From assembly GCA_028751875.1 (NCBI GenBank), contig CM054141.1:73836445-73900444 (forward strand): a stretch of DNA of 64,000 nt, given 5' to 3'. Shown here one piece after another: positions 1 through 11,000 of this stretch. The notes beneath the pieces were generated by a model, which was not told the origin of the DNA, did no database searches, and worked only from the letters and a program-made list of their open reading frames with translations. Numbering within the stretch: position 1 is the stretch's first letter; every line of letters begins with the position of its first letter. The stretch is from Rapana venosa (lineage: Eukaryota; Mollusca; Gastropoda; Neogastropoda; Muricidae). The position numbers and the translations under genes were made by a program.

Positions 1-118
1 GATTCTAAATATATATATAAATAAAATATAACCAAATATATATAATAAATATAATATGTATATATATATCTATATATATAATATATATATATAATTATAT
101 GTAATTTTAATATACATT
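1..118. repeat. AT microsatellite at window edge
   Basis: Irregular (TA)n/(AAATATA)n sequence. It corresponds to the (TA)n at 3,548-3,606 that interrupts the LINE fragment there, because the next 180 bases also match the sequence beside that tract. No coding content. Confidence 0.85.
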
Positions 119-120
119 AA

Positions 121-300
121 TCACAAGGCAAGACTTTTCCTTTGAACCACCAATTTTTTCATGAGCAGCTAAATAACCCACCTTTTGTGAATATAGGATA
201 ATACACTTATTACAGATTAAACCTTAATAACAAGTGAATGATGCAGCACAGTATTACAGCTATATAAGAAGTGAGCTTTTGTAAGCTTACATACAACATG
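121..300 (-). mobile_element. LINE reverse-transcriptase fragment, partial extra copy
   Basis: Read on the minus strand this matches 3,620-3,830 nearly base for base, with small insertions. It carries the same stretch, which in the better copy reads LKVNLNKSIILVFTKGGYL, a typical segment just after the RT palm in LINE ORF2 proteins. Frame is broken by indels. It is the start of a truncated third copy of the composite unit at 1-1,252. Confidence 0.65.
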
Positions 301-354
301 TTTTCAATAGCAGGCTAACATCATCAGCAAGCATAAGATAAACAACTCTAAGAA

Positions 355-412
355 GAGAGAGAGAGACAGAGAGAGAGAGTAGGAGAGAGGAAGAGAGATA
401 GAGAGAGAGATA
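355..412. repeat. (GA)n microsatellite, LINE 3' tail
   Basis: GA-rich tract. On the minus strand it lies just after an AATAAA (427-432), exactly as in the better copy at 3,848-3,920. It is best read as the (TC)n tail of the RTE-like LINE fragment. Confidence 0.75.
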
Positions 413-414
413 TG

Positions 415-1252
415 AGAGTAATGAAGTTTATTGCTATAAGCGTTATGTCCATTAGACCAAATTAGGGCCAAGAATGATATTGGAATGCACAGAGTACACT
501 GACATGGAAACCCCAATAATTACATGTGTGTTATTGTTTGTTTTTGTGTGTTTGTTATTGGAAGTGGTGCGGGTTGTACTATTTTTTTCTTTCTTTTGAT
601 CGAGCTCATGATATTCAGATTTTTCCACTGTGTGCAAACTACGAATGTCGTGGGTATTTGGTAAACTGTTCAAAATGGAATGACATTACCCACATGCAGT
701 TTTTTTAAAGCTTACAACTGCAGTGCAAAAGGTTTGTGCGCATTAGTCCACAACGTCCTAACGGTCTGATTGAAGACTGACCAGCCTTTGTTTTTGCTAT
801 CTGCTTCTCTCCACAATCCTGTTACTGTTCAGTGGTCCCGTAAACCCCCCGCCTAGGTTCGTAGGGGCGGCTGCAGGGTAGGACGAACTGTGGACCATCA
901 TTGCTCCACTTAGCGCGGCGTCCGTGGGCGAGTGCCTGGGTGAAATTGAAGGTCCTTCCGCTGTCCAGAGTCACGGATGTCGTCGGCCCCACATATCTCC
1001 TCTGTCTGACCCCTACATCTCTTCCTCCTGGACTGTTCCTTGCAGGATGGTCTATGCAAGTCCTTTCTGATCAGGTTATTGCCCATACCATCATGTTTCC
1101 TCTTTTCATTCCACCGTGGTCAGTAGGGACTTCAAAGTCCCGTACTTGTTGAGTATCTTTCTGCGGACTTCATGTTGATTGACATGGTCCTTGTAAGAGA
1201 TTACCAATGAGCCGATTCTGAGGCATCTCAATTCTACTGCTTGATCCTTTTT
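415..1252 (-). mobile_element. RTE-like LINE, 3' end fragment
   Basis: On the minus strand, 870-1,250 corresponds to 4,320-4,660, the C-terminal region of the RTE-like ORF2, and 415-860 corresponds to its 3' untranslated region. Recognisable remains include a TQALAHGRRAKWS-like stretch that mirrors TQALAHDRAKWS in the better copy. Several indels break the frame. The match stops near 1,250, where unrelated poly-C sequence begins, so this copy is truncated at its 5' side and abuts the start of the next composite unit. Confidence 0.75.
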
Positions 1253-1257
1253 TACTC

Positions 1258-1784
1258 CAGCCCCCGCCCGTTAGGGATACATTTATAATAATAACCAATA
1301 CTATACAGTCTCACAATAAAAACAAGGGGAAAAAAACCTTTTTCAAACAGCTCCCCCCCCCACCAAACAACCCCCCCCCCCCCCCCCCCAAGCAAGCAAT
1401 TAAAAGAAAATCCTAAGAATACCCCACCCCTACCCCCACCCCCCAAAAAAACCTTAACCAAAACAAACAAACAAACAAAAGAGAAGGAAAAACCAAACCA
1501 ACAAAAGATGATAAAAAAGAGAAAAACAGACAAACAACAACAACAAGAACAAGAGCAACAACAAAGCCAAGAAAAATAAACACAACCAAACTTAATAAGT
1601 CATAAAGATAAACATCTACACATTGTCAATGGTACACATACTTGTTACACATAATTATAAGATATTGAAATAGGGCACTCATTAAAACTTAAGTACAGAG
1701 GCAAGTCCAATAACGTATTGAAAATTATAAAAATATGAATCCTTCATCAAGATATACTATGACTATAAGCAGGACGATAAAAGG
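1258..1784. other. Start of composite unit: poly-C/A-rich non-coding sequence
   Basis: Contains C runs, including 19 C at 1,371-1,389, then A-rich AAAC-repeat sequence. No gene. It matters as a landmark: the same order of features recurs, corrupted, at 15,960-16,430, which marks the left end of the direct duplication. Confidence 0.6.
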
Positions 1785-1795
1785 TGAGAGAGAGA

Positions 1796-1830
<35 letters not shown>

Positions 1831-1844
1831 TGTGTGTGTGTGTA
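1785..1844. repeat. (GA)n-(GT)n microsatellite
   Basis: Uninterrupted GA dinucleotides followed by GACA and then GT dinucleotides. Non-coding. Confidence 0.9.
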
Positions 1845-2193
1845 TTTCAGAGATAAAATCCAATATATAAATCCCAAAACAGTATGCGATCCCATCAACA
1901 CTCATTTTAGATTATACTCGTTTCAAATTATATGTCATGATAATGAAATAAATTTAATACCCATACATCCACACAATAAAAACAAGAAACAAACCAAGAA
2001 GAAATTAAAACTATACTAAAATATATGATCTCAAAACAGTACACGATAACCTTCAACACTTAGTTTGATTACTCATTACAAATTTTATGTCATGATAATC
2101 ATATAAATTCAGTACCCATACTCTCACACAATAAAAAACAAGGAGGGAAAGAAAGAAGGAAAAACAAAACCCAGCCAATCTATAAGGTCATAG
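1845..2193. other. AT-rich non-coding sequence
   Basis: No gene seen. It contains two diverged copies of one motif (around 1,860-1,990 and 2,030-2,150: 'cccaaaacagt', 'atgtcatgataat', 'ccacacaataaaaac' and similar), so it is an old internal duplication of about 170 bases. Confidence 0.5.
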
Positions 2194-2202
2194 TGAGAGA
2201 AA

Positions 2203-2239
<37 letters not shown>

Positions 2240-2292
2240 GGATGAGAGAGAGAGAGAGAGAGGGAGGGAGGGAGGGAGAGAGAGAGAGAGAG

Positions 2293-2323
<31 letters not shown>

Positions 2324-2365
2324 TGTGTGTGTGTGTGTTTCAGGGATAACACTAAACTAAGAGAG

Positions 2366-2402
<37 letters not shown>

Positions 2403-2440
2403 GAGAGAGAGAAGAGAGAGATGAGAGAGAAGAGAGAGAA
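2194..2440. repeat. (GA)n/(GT)n microsatellite, LINE 3' tail
   Basis: Long GA tract with GGGA interruptions, a GT tract to 2,338, then a second GA tract from 2,361. On the minus strand it directly follows an AATAAA (2,453-2,458) at the end of the LINE fragment 2,640-3,830, so at least the right-hand part is probably the (TC)n tail of that element. Confidence 0.85.
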
Positions 2441-2452
2441 AATGAGAACGAG

Positions 2453-3545
2453 TTTATTCACAAAAAGGCCATTGGCCCATGCTTAGTATTTTGGTAGGGG
2501 TAAAAGCAATAGTAACGACAAAATGTTACTGTATAACAAAAAGTCATCTACAAAAATATGACTTACTATAACAATTCTCTCTTATTCTGAAAGCTTTACA
2601 TAAATATAAAGGGAGGCTGTGCACAACCTCAGGATTACTTGATGTTAGGAGTAAACAGAGTTTAAATAAATTAGGCTGTCTACTATATTTAAAACAGTGA
2701 TGTAATTCTGCCTAACATCTAATACTGGACAGCACAACACCAAAATGTACTTCATCCTCGGTGCTTGCTTACATAATGGGCATAGCAGCCTGAGGTCATC
2801 AATATCATGTTCTCTGTATCTGAATTTATGAACATTTATGTCTGATACACCAAGTCTAAACTTAGACATAATTCTTTTCAAATGTATGTCCATATCAAGT
2901 TTTAGATAAGATTTGGACATCATGCGAACTTATAAAATTGTCTGTACATTTAAAATCTTTCACTGCTATTGTATATGATCACCCCATTGTTGCCATCGGC
3001 AGTCAATCAATCTTTGCCTGAAATCGTTAGTAAACTCTACAATTTCCGACTCCTTGATTGAGCCAAACAAATCCAAATCGAGTTCACACAAACAGGTACG
3101 TATTTGTGTAGCCCAGTTGTTTTTCCCTTTGACATCTAGATCATAAAGCATCTTGTAGGATTTAGAAGGTAGCCTGCTCTCATTCATATGCAGAATCTTA
3201 ATCCAATATCTAACTTATCTTACAGCAGCATTAACAGAGAGAGGATATCTATTAGTTTCACTATAAACAAGATCATTGGGTGTACGTCTATCTAAGCCTA
3301 AAAACCGCTTTAAAGCAAAGAGGTGCACTGATTCACAATGTTGCAGCTGCATCCAAGCCCCAAATTTCTGCACCATATAACACAGTGGGTTGTATTTGTG
3401 CATCAAATATCTTAATGAACAAGTCAAAAGAGTTATTATTCAAAGTTCGTAGTTTTTTCAACACAAATAACAAGCTTCGTTTACCTCGACTTGCCAGATC
3501 TTTACATGCAGTTGTGAAACTAAGCTTTGTAGAAAAACAGATTCC

Positions 3546-3599
<54 letters not shown>

Positions 3600-3830
3600 T
3601 AATATATAATGTATATTTTAATATACATTAATCACAGGCATGACTTTTCCTTTGTACAACCAATTTTTCATGAGCAGCTAAATAACCACCTTTTGTGAAT
3701 ACAAGGATAATACTCTTATTCAGATTAACCTTAAGATCAAGTGATGTTGCAGCACTGTTTAAGCTATTTAAGTGCTTTTGTAAGCTTACATACAACTGTT
3801 TCAGATAGCAGGATAACATCATCAGCAAGC
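2453..3830 (-). mobile_element. LINE relic, 3' half (RT thumb and C-terminal region)
   Basis: Minus-strand segments read, in order, as the end of an RT domain (3,828-3,628), a stretch with LGLDRRTPNDLVYSETNRYP (3,427-3,215), a stretch with MNESRLPSKSYKMLYDLDVK (3,187-2,966) and a C-terminal cysteine/histidine-poor remnant with CPLC (2,923-2,645). This order is usual for the C-terminal half of a group of invertebrate LINE ORF2 proteins. The last three lie in one frame separated by stop codons (for example TAA near 3,213). The first lies in another frame beyond the (TA)n at 3,548-3,606. No endonuclease or RT core is present, so this is a 5'-truncated dead copy. Clade not assigned. It lies downstream of the RTE-like LINE on the same strand. 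Confidence 0.75.
3548..3606. repeat. (TA)n microsatellite inside LINE relic
   Basis: TA dinucleotides that interrupt the RT-derived reading frame of the LINE relic. The same tract appears at 1-118 and 18,004-18,075 in the other copies. Confidence 0.9.
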
Positions 3831-3847
3831 AGAAGAATAAACAACTC

Positions 3848-3908
<61 letters not shown>
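3848..3908. repeat. (GA)n microsatellite, RTE-like LINE 3' tail
   Basis: Uninterrupted GA. On the minus strand it follows the AATAAA at 3,915-3,920 by a few bases, which places it at the 3' end of the RTE-like LINE transcript. Confidence 0.85.
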
Positions 3909-3909
<1 letters not shown>

Positions 3910-4283
3910 TGAAGTTTATTGCTATAAGCGGTTATGTCCATTACCAAATAAGGGCATGAATGATATTGGTTGCACAGAGTACACTGACATGGAAACACAT
4001 AATTACATGTGTTGTTATTGTTTGTTTTTTGTGTGTTTGTTTTGGAAGGGGGCGGGGTGTCTATTTTTTCTTTCTTTTGTTCGAGATCTGATATTCAGTT
4101 TTTCCACTGTGCAACTACGAAGTCGTGGTTTGTTACAGTTCAAAATGGAATGTCATTAACCACTGCAGTTTTATGCTTCACTGCAGTGTCAAAGGTTGCG
4201 CATTAGCCACACGTCTACGGTCATGTTGAAGACTGACCTGCCTTTGTTTTTGCTTTCTGCTTGTCTCCACGAATCTGTTACTG

Positions 4284-5186
4284 TTACTGGTCCCGTAACC
4301 CGCCAGGGTCGTAGGGGCGCTGCATGGTGGACGAACGGTGGACCAGCTGGCTCCACTTAGCGCGGTCGTGGGCGAGTGCCTGGGTGATATTGAAGTCCTT
4401 CCCTGTCCAATCACGGATGTCGTCGGCCCACTTTCTCCTCTGTCTGCCCCGTCTTCTCTTCCCCTGGACTGTTCCTTGCAGGATGGTCTTTGCAAGTCCT
4501 TCTGAGCGTGTTATGTGCCCATACCATCTGAGTTTCCTCTTTTTCACCGTGGTCAGTAGGTCTTCATAGTCCCGTACTTGTTGAGTGATCTTTCTGCGGA
4601 CTTCATTGTTGATGACATGGTCCTTGTATGAGATGCCAAGGAGCCTTCTGAGGCATCTCATTTCTACTGCTTGGATCCTCCTTTGTAGGTCTGCGTTCAG
4701 TGTCCATGCCCCACATGCGTAAAGCATGATTGAGATGACTAGAGCGTTTAGTAACTTTACCTTGGTTCCGAGAGGGATGTTTCTGTCTCTCCATATGGTC
4801 TTCAGTCTTGCCATTGCTGCTGCTGTTTGTACCGCTCTTGCTAGGATTTCAGTCTTCGATCCTTCCTCACTTATGATGGCTCCAAGGTACTTGAAATGGT
4901 CAACTGTCTCCAGTTCTTTTCCGATGAGAGTGATCTTGGTGGTGATTGGCTGGGCACTGTTTGACATGAGCTTGGTTTTCTTGGTTTTCTCGGTTTCCAT
5001 GCCGTATCGTGAGGATATTTCGTCCAGTTGCTTCACTAGGTTGGCCAGTTCCTCTTCATTTCCTGCCAGACCCGTCAATGTCATCGGCAAACCTGAGGTT
5101 GGTGATTGTTCGCCCTCCAATGCTGACTGTGCCTGTGTGGTCTTCCAAGGCGATGCGTTCAAGGAAAATGTTAAACAGTGTCGGCG
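4284..5186 (-). pseudogene. RTE-like LINE ORF2: RT catalytic FADD and C-terminal part
   Basis: From 5,186 down to 5,074 the frame reads PTLFNIFLERIALEDHTG and ends with the catalytic FADD (5,080-5,091) and DIDG. One extra base in the C run at 5,071-5,073 then shifts the frame. From there 260 codons are open to the stop at 4,284, including DHFKYLGAIISEEGS, MLYACGAWTLNADLQRRIQ, KKRKLRWYGHITRSEG and DIRDWTGKDFN. These are the RT thumb and conserved C-terminal region of RTE-like LINEs. The protein ends PYDPGGLRDQ. Catalytic residues are intact. Only frame is lost. Confidence 0.85.
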
Positions 5187-6178
5187 CGGACCCCAACTGA
5201 GGTACGGAACCATTCCCCTACCGTGCCCTGTACGAGTACTGCATTGGTGGCCTTTGAGTAGAGTTCCTTGATGGTATGAATCAGCTTCTGGCCCATGTTG
5301 AATTTGTTCATGGTGGCCCACAGAGCGTCATGCCATACTCTATCGAAGGCCTTCTTAAAATCAATGAAGACGTGGAAGATGTCTTGTTGATGTTGGCTGT
5401 ATTTCTCACACAGAACCCTCAGGTTGAATATGTGTTCTGTGGTGTTTCTATATGGGCGGAAACCGGCCTGCTCTTCGGCGATGATCTCTTCTGCCTGTGG
5501 TTTCAGCCTGTTCAGGATCACTTTCAGCATGACTTTACTGGCATGACTTATGAGGCTGATTGTCCTGTAGTTTTGGCACTGCTGGAGATTTCCTTTCTTG
5601 GGGAGAGTGATGATGAGCGATTGAGACCATGGTGTAGGCCACTCTCCGGTCTGCCAGATCTTGTTGCAGATACTTGTAAGGATGTCTGTCACTGCTTCTC
5701 CCCCGTGTTGGATCAGCTCTGCTGGGATGTTGTCGATTCCTGCTGATTTTCCTTTCTTCAGCGATCTAATTGCTACTTCTACTTCCTCGCGTAGAATTGG
5801 AAAGTTGTCTTTATTCGACGAGGCTTGGCTTGCAAGTACGCTGGGGTCGCCTAGTGTCTGATGATTGTAGAGTTCGGAACAGTATTCCGTCCATCTGCCA
5901 ACAATTTCCTTCTTTTCTGTTAGGCAATTCCCTTCTTTGTCCTGGATGTTACTGACACTTGCCTGTTTCTGTTTGGTGAGCTCTTTCACAATCTGGTATG
6001 CTCTTCTGCTATTATTCTTTGTCAGGCTCTCTTCGATTTCTGTACATTGTTTCTCTATCCATTCCTCCTTGGTCTTCCTCATGTCTCTCCTGATCTTCTT
6101 GTTTACTTCTCTGTACTCATCTGCTCCTGTAGTGTTCTTGCTCTTCTTCAGGTCTCGTCTTTTGTCACACATATTCAA
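5171..6178 (-). pseudogene. RTE-like LINE ORF2: RT fingers and palm, first part
   Basis: 335 codons in the same frame as the endonuclease segment. RT landmarks: LPKKGNLQQCQNYRTISL, EEQAGFRP, and motif A FIDFKKAFDRVWH with its catalytic Asp. The segment ends at VGEWFRTSVGVR, after which the frame is lost. In related RTs the next residues are a short Gln-Gly-Cys-type loop before PTLFNIF. Here about six codons are missing (about 17 bases by comparison with the family), shifting the frame near 5,186. Confidence 0.85.
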
Positions 6179-6208
6179 GATTTCATCTGTGACCCATGGT
6201 TGTGTTTT

Positions 6209-7402
6209 TCAGCGATGTTTGCCAAGGAGTATGCTTACTGTCTCAGTCATCACTGCGTTAAAACTGATGGTCATCGTTTCGGCATCTTCTTCAAGTGCCA
6301 GCAGTGGTGCGAATTTCCCTCCTATTGTTGCTTGGAAGGACTCGGCGATGGTGGGGTCCTTCAGTCTGTCCATGTTGAACTTGAGTCTGATGTTCTTTGT
6401 CTTATTGATCTTCTTCAATCCGACTCTAAAGTTCAGGAGCACGAGGTCATGATCGCTGCCCATGTCTGCACCTGGGAATGTCCTCATCTTGGCTCTGTTG
6501 ATGCCAGATCGAAACCGGTTCTGCACCAGGATGTAGTCAATCTGATTGTGATGGATCCCATTGGGTGCATGCCATGTCCAGCGTCGGGATGCCTTGTGTT
6601 CTCCAAAGGTATTGGCGAGCACCGTGTCGTTGTAGCTGGCAAATTCCAGTAGTCGGAGTCCTCGTTCATTGGTTATCGCATTACAGGAGGGACCGCAGAT
6701 TTTGCTGTAGTCTTTCAGTGCGTCTCCGCCCACCTTGGCGTTCCAGTCTCCCTGGATGATCAAGATGTCTTTCTTATTCACCTTATCGATGATGCCCTGT
6801 AGTTGATTGTAGAATTCCTCTACGACTTCATCATCGTGATCCGTTGTTGGTGCGTAGGCTTGAATCACTGTGATGTTGAATGGGGCTGCCCTGAGGCGGA
6901 TGGCCATAAGCCGGCTGTTTACTGGGTAGTATCCTATTACCGAGTTCTTGATGTTCTTGTTGACAAGCATGCCTACGCCATTAATATGTTTGTCCTGCTC
7001 TCCGCTATAGTAGAGCATATGTCCCTCGTCAGTATGGTGTTCACCGTGCTCTTTCCATCTGACCTCACAGAGACCTACCAGATGCCAGGTGTACCTGTCC
7101 AGCTCGTATAGCAGTTCTTGGAGTTTGCCTGTTTGGGCCAGACTTTTGACGTTCCACGTTGCGATGGTGATGTAGTCCCTTCCTCTGATCTTTTTTGTAG
7201 GGGTTCCACCAGTAGCACACTTGGCGCCTCCGCCCTGGTGGCAGACGGAAGGCGTGATCCTTGTTGATCCGGGCGGCGACCGTTCCGGTATATTCTTTAT
7301 TGTTGTCCATTCCATGTAGCGTGTCTTGGGCAAAAGTAGCCTGGCGGCGCCCATCCCTCTCCAGGCGTGATTTTGGGGTTGGGTTGACTCCCCACATGTC
7401 AC
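6209..7402 (-). pseudogene. RTE-like LINE ORF2: endonuclease domain
   Basis: 397 codons. The endonuclease fold of LINEs (APE-like phosphodiesterase that nicks target DNA) is recognisable from about residue 75: TWNVKSL, LCEVRW, IQGDWNAKVGG, IDYILVQNRF and the terminal GSDHDLV, which carry the usual Asn, Glu, Asp/Asn and His active-site positions. All of these motifs are intact. The frame ends at TGA (6,209-6,211), where related elements would continue. Reading straight through, the next codons give KTQPWVTDEI and join the RT segment in the same frame, so this is one nonsense change rather than a natural end. The first 70 residues are unlike known domains, and the true start codon is uncertain. 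Confidence 0.85.
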
Positions 7403-7596
7403 AGGTGGTACCGGAGTCCATGGTTACCGGTAGCAGAGGACACCTCTGACCTGACCTGCTCCATGAATGGCAGGTGGCAAATGCGACAGGGTGGTTTTCT
7501 GCGGTACTGTACCTTGCAGTTCAGCACAGGGTTCACCATGTTTGTTGATGCTGACATGCCAACTGGTTTCATCTTCATGACGAATAGGATGTTTTC

Positions 7597-7772
7597 ACCT
7601 TCACCTGTCCAAATGAAGCAATGTGACCTTCACCTGTCCAAATGAAGCAATGTGACCTTCACCTGTCCAAATGAAGCAATGTGACCTTCACCTGTCCAAA
7701 TGAAGCAATGTGACCTTCACCTGTCCAAATGAAGCAATGTGACCTTCACCTGTCCAAATGAAGCAATGTGAC
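7597..7772. repeat. 29-bp minisatellite, 6 copies
   Basis: Six near-identical head-to-tail copies of a 29-bp unit (gtgaccttcacctgtccaaa plus nine bases). There are no spacers between copies, so this is a tandem repeat and not a CRISPR-type array. It lies just 5' of the RTE-like LINE. A corrupted copy of the array is at 21,940-22,110. Confidence 0.9.
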
Positions 7773-7812
7773 GAAACACTGAAAGTAGGCCCTGTTGCCA
7801 CCGGAAGAGAGT

Positions 7813-8080
7813 GGAGAGAGAGAGAGAGAGAGAGTGTGTGGTGTGTGTGTGTGTGTGAGTGTGTGTGTGTGTGAGTGAGTGTGTGTGTGAGTGAGTGTGT
7901 GTGTGAGTGAGTGTGTGTGTGAGTGAGTGTGTGTGTGAGTGAGTGTGTGTACTGTGTGGTGTGGTGTGATGTGTGTGAGTGTGTGTGTGTGAGTGAGTTG
8001 TGAGTGAGTGTGAGAGTGTGTGTGTGTACTGTGTTGTGTGTGTGTGAGGGGAGTGTGTGTGTGGGGAGGAAAGTTATAAG
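7813..8080. repeat. (GA)n and 14-bp GT-rich minisatellite
   Basis: A short GA tract followed by copies of a 14-bp unit (gtgtgtgtgagtga) with variants. Non-coding. It is the last readable element before sequence quality collapses. Confidence 0.85.
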
Positions 8081-8084
8081 GGGA

Positions 8085-11000
8085 ACCCCCAAACATTTTT
8101 TTAGTTTCCTTAAAAAGAAAAAACAATTTGGAGCTGGGAAAAATTTTGGGTATTTTTTAATCAAATAAAAGATTTTTTTTTAAATTTGGGTAAAGTTGCC
8201 CCGCCCCAATAATATTTTTTGGGGTCTTTTGAAACACCCAAAAATTTTGACCAAAATTTGATTTCTAATTTTAAAAAAGCCCCCAACCGAGAAATAAAGA
8301 TTGGGCTTTTTTTAAAATGTAAAAGTTTAAAAAATTTTTCGGGAAAATTTTCTGATATTTAAAAAAAACCCCTTTTAAAAATAAACAATTTTTTCCTTTA
8401 CAATAAAACTCCCCAGCAGCAAAAATTTTGCGAAAATTTAAAACCCAAATACAAAAATTTTTCCCATTTCATTTTGAAATATCGAAAATTTTATTTCCCA
8501 AAAAAACCCCTTTTCTAAATACCTTATTTCTTTTTTTTGAAAAAAATTAAAAAATAACAAATTTTTAATATTTTGTTTTTTTGTAAACCCCAAAGGATTT
8601 TTAAAAATAAGACCACACACTCAAAGAAAAAAAAAAAAAGTTTCCCTATTTCTAATTTTAACCTGTTTATTTTTTTAAAACCCATGGGGGAAAAAAGGGA
8701 AAAAAAAGAAAAAGAGTGGGGTTAAAACCACCTTTTCCAAAAAAATTGGCTTAAAAAATTAACAACACGTTTGGAACAAAAATTTTTTTGATACATCAAA
8801 TCCAAAGGGTTTTCCCCTTTAAAATTGACTTTGAAAACCCTAAAAAATAGTCAAAACAAATCAAAATTTTTTAAAATCTTTTTGCAAAAAAATTTTCCCC
8901 TTTTTTCATTTCCCGACTTTGTGAAATAAAAATTATACATAAAATTTTTCCCTTTGAGCAGTTTTTTTCAGATATTTTGTTTTTTCTCCCAAAATATAAT
9001 AAAATGTTTAATTTAAATTTTTACAAACCCCAAACAAAAAACCCCTAAAGGCTTTATTACTTTTTAAAAATGGAATTTGTTTTGCCCATTGGGAAAAATT
9101 TTTGAAAAAATAAATTTAAATTTTTTAAAAAAAACAGGGGTACCTTTGTTTTTCTTGAAATTAAAAAATTAGCATCCTTCCATTTCCTTAACCCTTTTAT
9201 TTATCAATTTGTCTTTTACCCTTTTTAAAATCCTTGGTTTAAAAACCCTGGGCCCAAAAATCTGATCACTAAAAGTCTTATAATAGACCTTTCTTTGGAA
9301 AAAAAAATTAAAAATTTAAACATTTTTATGTGTTTTTAAATTATTATAAAAACCCATTTTTTTAAATTTAAAAAATTTTTGAAAAACCCCGAAAAAGTTC
9401 CCTAACTTTTTTTTTGGTTTCCCCTGAACCCCTTTTTTTTCTTAAGATCTTTTTTTTATTTTCCTTATGCACAAGTTAACCCTTCCTAATTTGGGGCCCC
9501 TTAAAAATTTTTAATTAAAGTTTTCTGATGTTTTTTTTCTAATTTAAAAAAAAATTTTTTCTACTTTTTCTGCCCTTTTTAAAATGTCTCAACTTACACT
9601 TTTGCTTTAAAAACCCAAAATATAAAACCCTCAAATTTAAATGTAACAAATTAAAAAACTCCTTTTTTTAAAAAACTTTTACTTCTTAATGTTTGGGGAA
9701 AATTATTTTTGAATTCCAAAGTTTTTCACAAATTATTTTTTTTTTCCCCCAGTTTTAAAAAATTCCATTTGAAATTTTGTTTTTTTTCCCAAAAAAACCT
9801 AGAAATGACAATTTACCTTTTTTAATAACTGAAAATTTTTAATAATTTAAAAACAAAAAACAAAAAAATTTACAAATTGCTCCAAAAAAAACAATTGGAA
9901 AACCCTAAAACATATTAAAAAATTTAAAAAATCAAAATCAAAAATTCAAACCTCGAATTTTTTTCCCAAAAGGATTCATTGAAGATAAAAGTTTTAAAAA
10001 ACCCAAGCACAAAAAATTCTTTTTTTAAAGTTTTGACAACATCAAAAAATTACAAGGTTTTTTTAAAAAAAAACCCTGTAAGTAATAAAAAAACCCCAAA
10101 ATTAAACCCTGTAAATAAAAATTTGGAATATTTTAAAACCAACCCACATGATTTCCCCATAAAGCAAGGGGGAAAATTATTAAAGAAAAACAAATTGGGT
10201 TTTTAAAAAAATTTTTGGGGAAATTGGGATAAAAAATTTAAAACTTTCTGCCCCTAAATATTTAAATTTTTTCAACCCAAAACAAAAAACCCCCCTAATA
10301 TTTCTTTGGTTTAACTTTCAAACCCTTTGTTAAAAATGACTCCTAAAAAATTAAAAAAAATTTCAGCAAAAAGTCTTCCGGAAAACAAAAAGATAAACAA
10401 AAAAATTTAATAAAATTTTTTAAATTTTGTCAAAAAACCAAAACTTTTTTTTTTCCAAAAAAAAAAAATTTTTTTTTAAATTTTCGGAAAAACCCCTGAG
10501 ACCCCTTTGGGGGAAAATTTTTGGGGAAATCCCCGCAATGAAAATTTTGTTTTTGTTTTTCTTCTGCTTAAAAGTTTTTTTGTAAACCCTTTTGTTTTTA
10601 TTAATGTTTTTTTTTTTTATCTTTTTTTGTTTTTTTTTCCCCCCCTTTTTTTTTTTGGATTTTTCGTTTCCCCTGGTCCAAAAAACCTTTGGGTACCTTC
10701 CTTTCTGATTTTTTTGTTTTACCTTGCTGCTTCTAAAAACCCCCTTTGCCGCCCATCATTTTTCCCTTAGGGGTTTTTTCTGATCCAGTACCCATTTTAC
10801 ATGTTATTTTTTGGTACACCATTTGGGTCTCCCGTGTACCCCCTATTTCCTGTAAAAAAAATTTTGGGTTTTAAATTTTCTGTGCATTTCAAAACCGCAG
10901 AATTTTAACTGCCTTTTAAAATTTTGGGGTTACCCCTGCCCATACACTTTTTATTTTTTGGGGCTTTAAAAAATAAACTTTTCAAATTTTCTCCAAATTA

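Larger units (their letters stand above)
3909..7440 (-). mobile_element. RTE-like LINE, nearly full length
   Basis: A single ORF2-type coding region of about 1,040 codons on the minus strand, with an AP-type endonuclease, a reverse transcriptase and a C-terminal region. It has a ~370-base 3' untranslated region with AATAAA (3,915-3,920) and a (TC)n tail. Domain order, the absence of a separate ORF1 and the C-terminal GKRRRGRQRRKWADDI stretch fit RTE/BovB-like LINEs. Three coding lesions are visible: a TGA (6,209-6,211), a loss of about 17 bases near 5,186 just before PTLFNIF, and one extra base near 5,071-5,073 just after FADD. The element therefore cannot make the full protein as written. 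The 5' side runs into a 29-bp minisatellite. Confidence 0.85.

Noticed and set aside
4726..7111. Several plus-strand frames of 100-200 codons
   Set aside because: Antisense to the RTE-like LINE protein, which has clear endonuclease and RT motifs on the minus strand.
7597..7772. CRISPR-like array of 29-bp repeats
   Set aside because: Copies are directly adjacent with no spacers, in an animal genome. It is a minisatellite. The same holds for 49,149-50,092.
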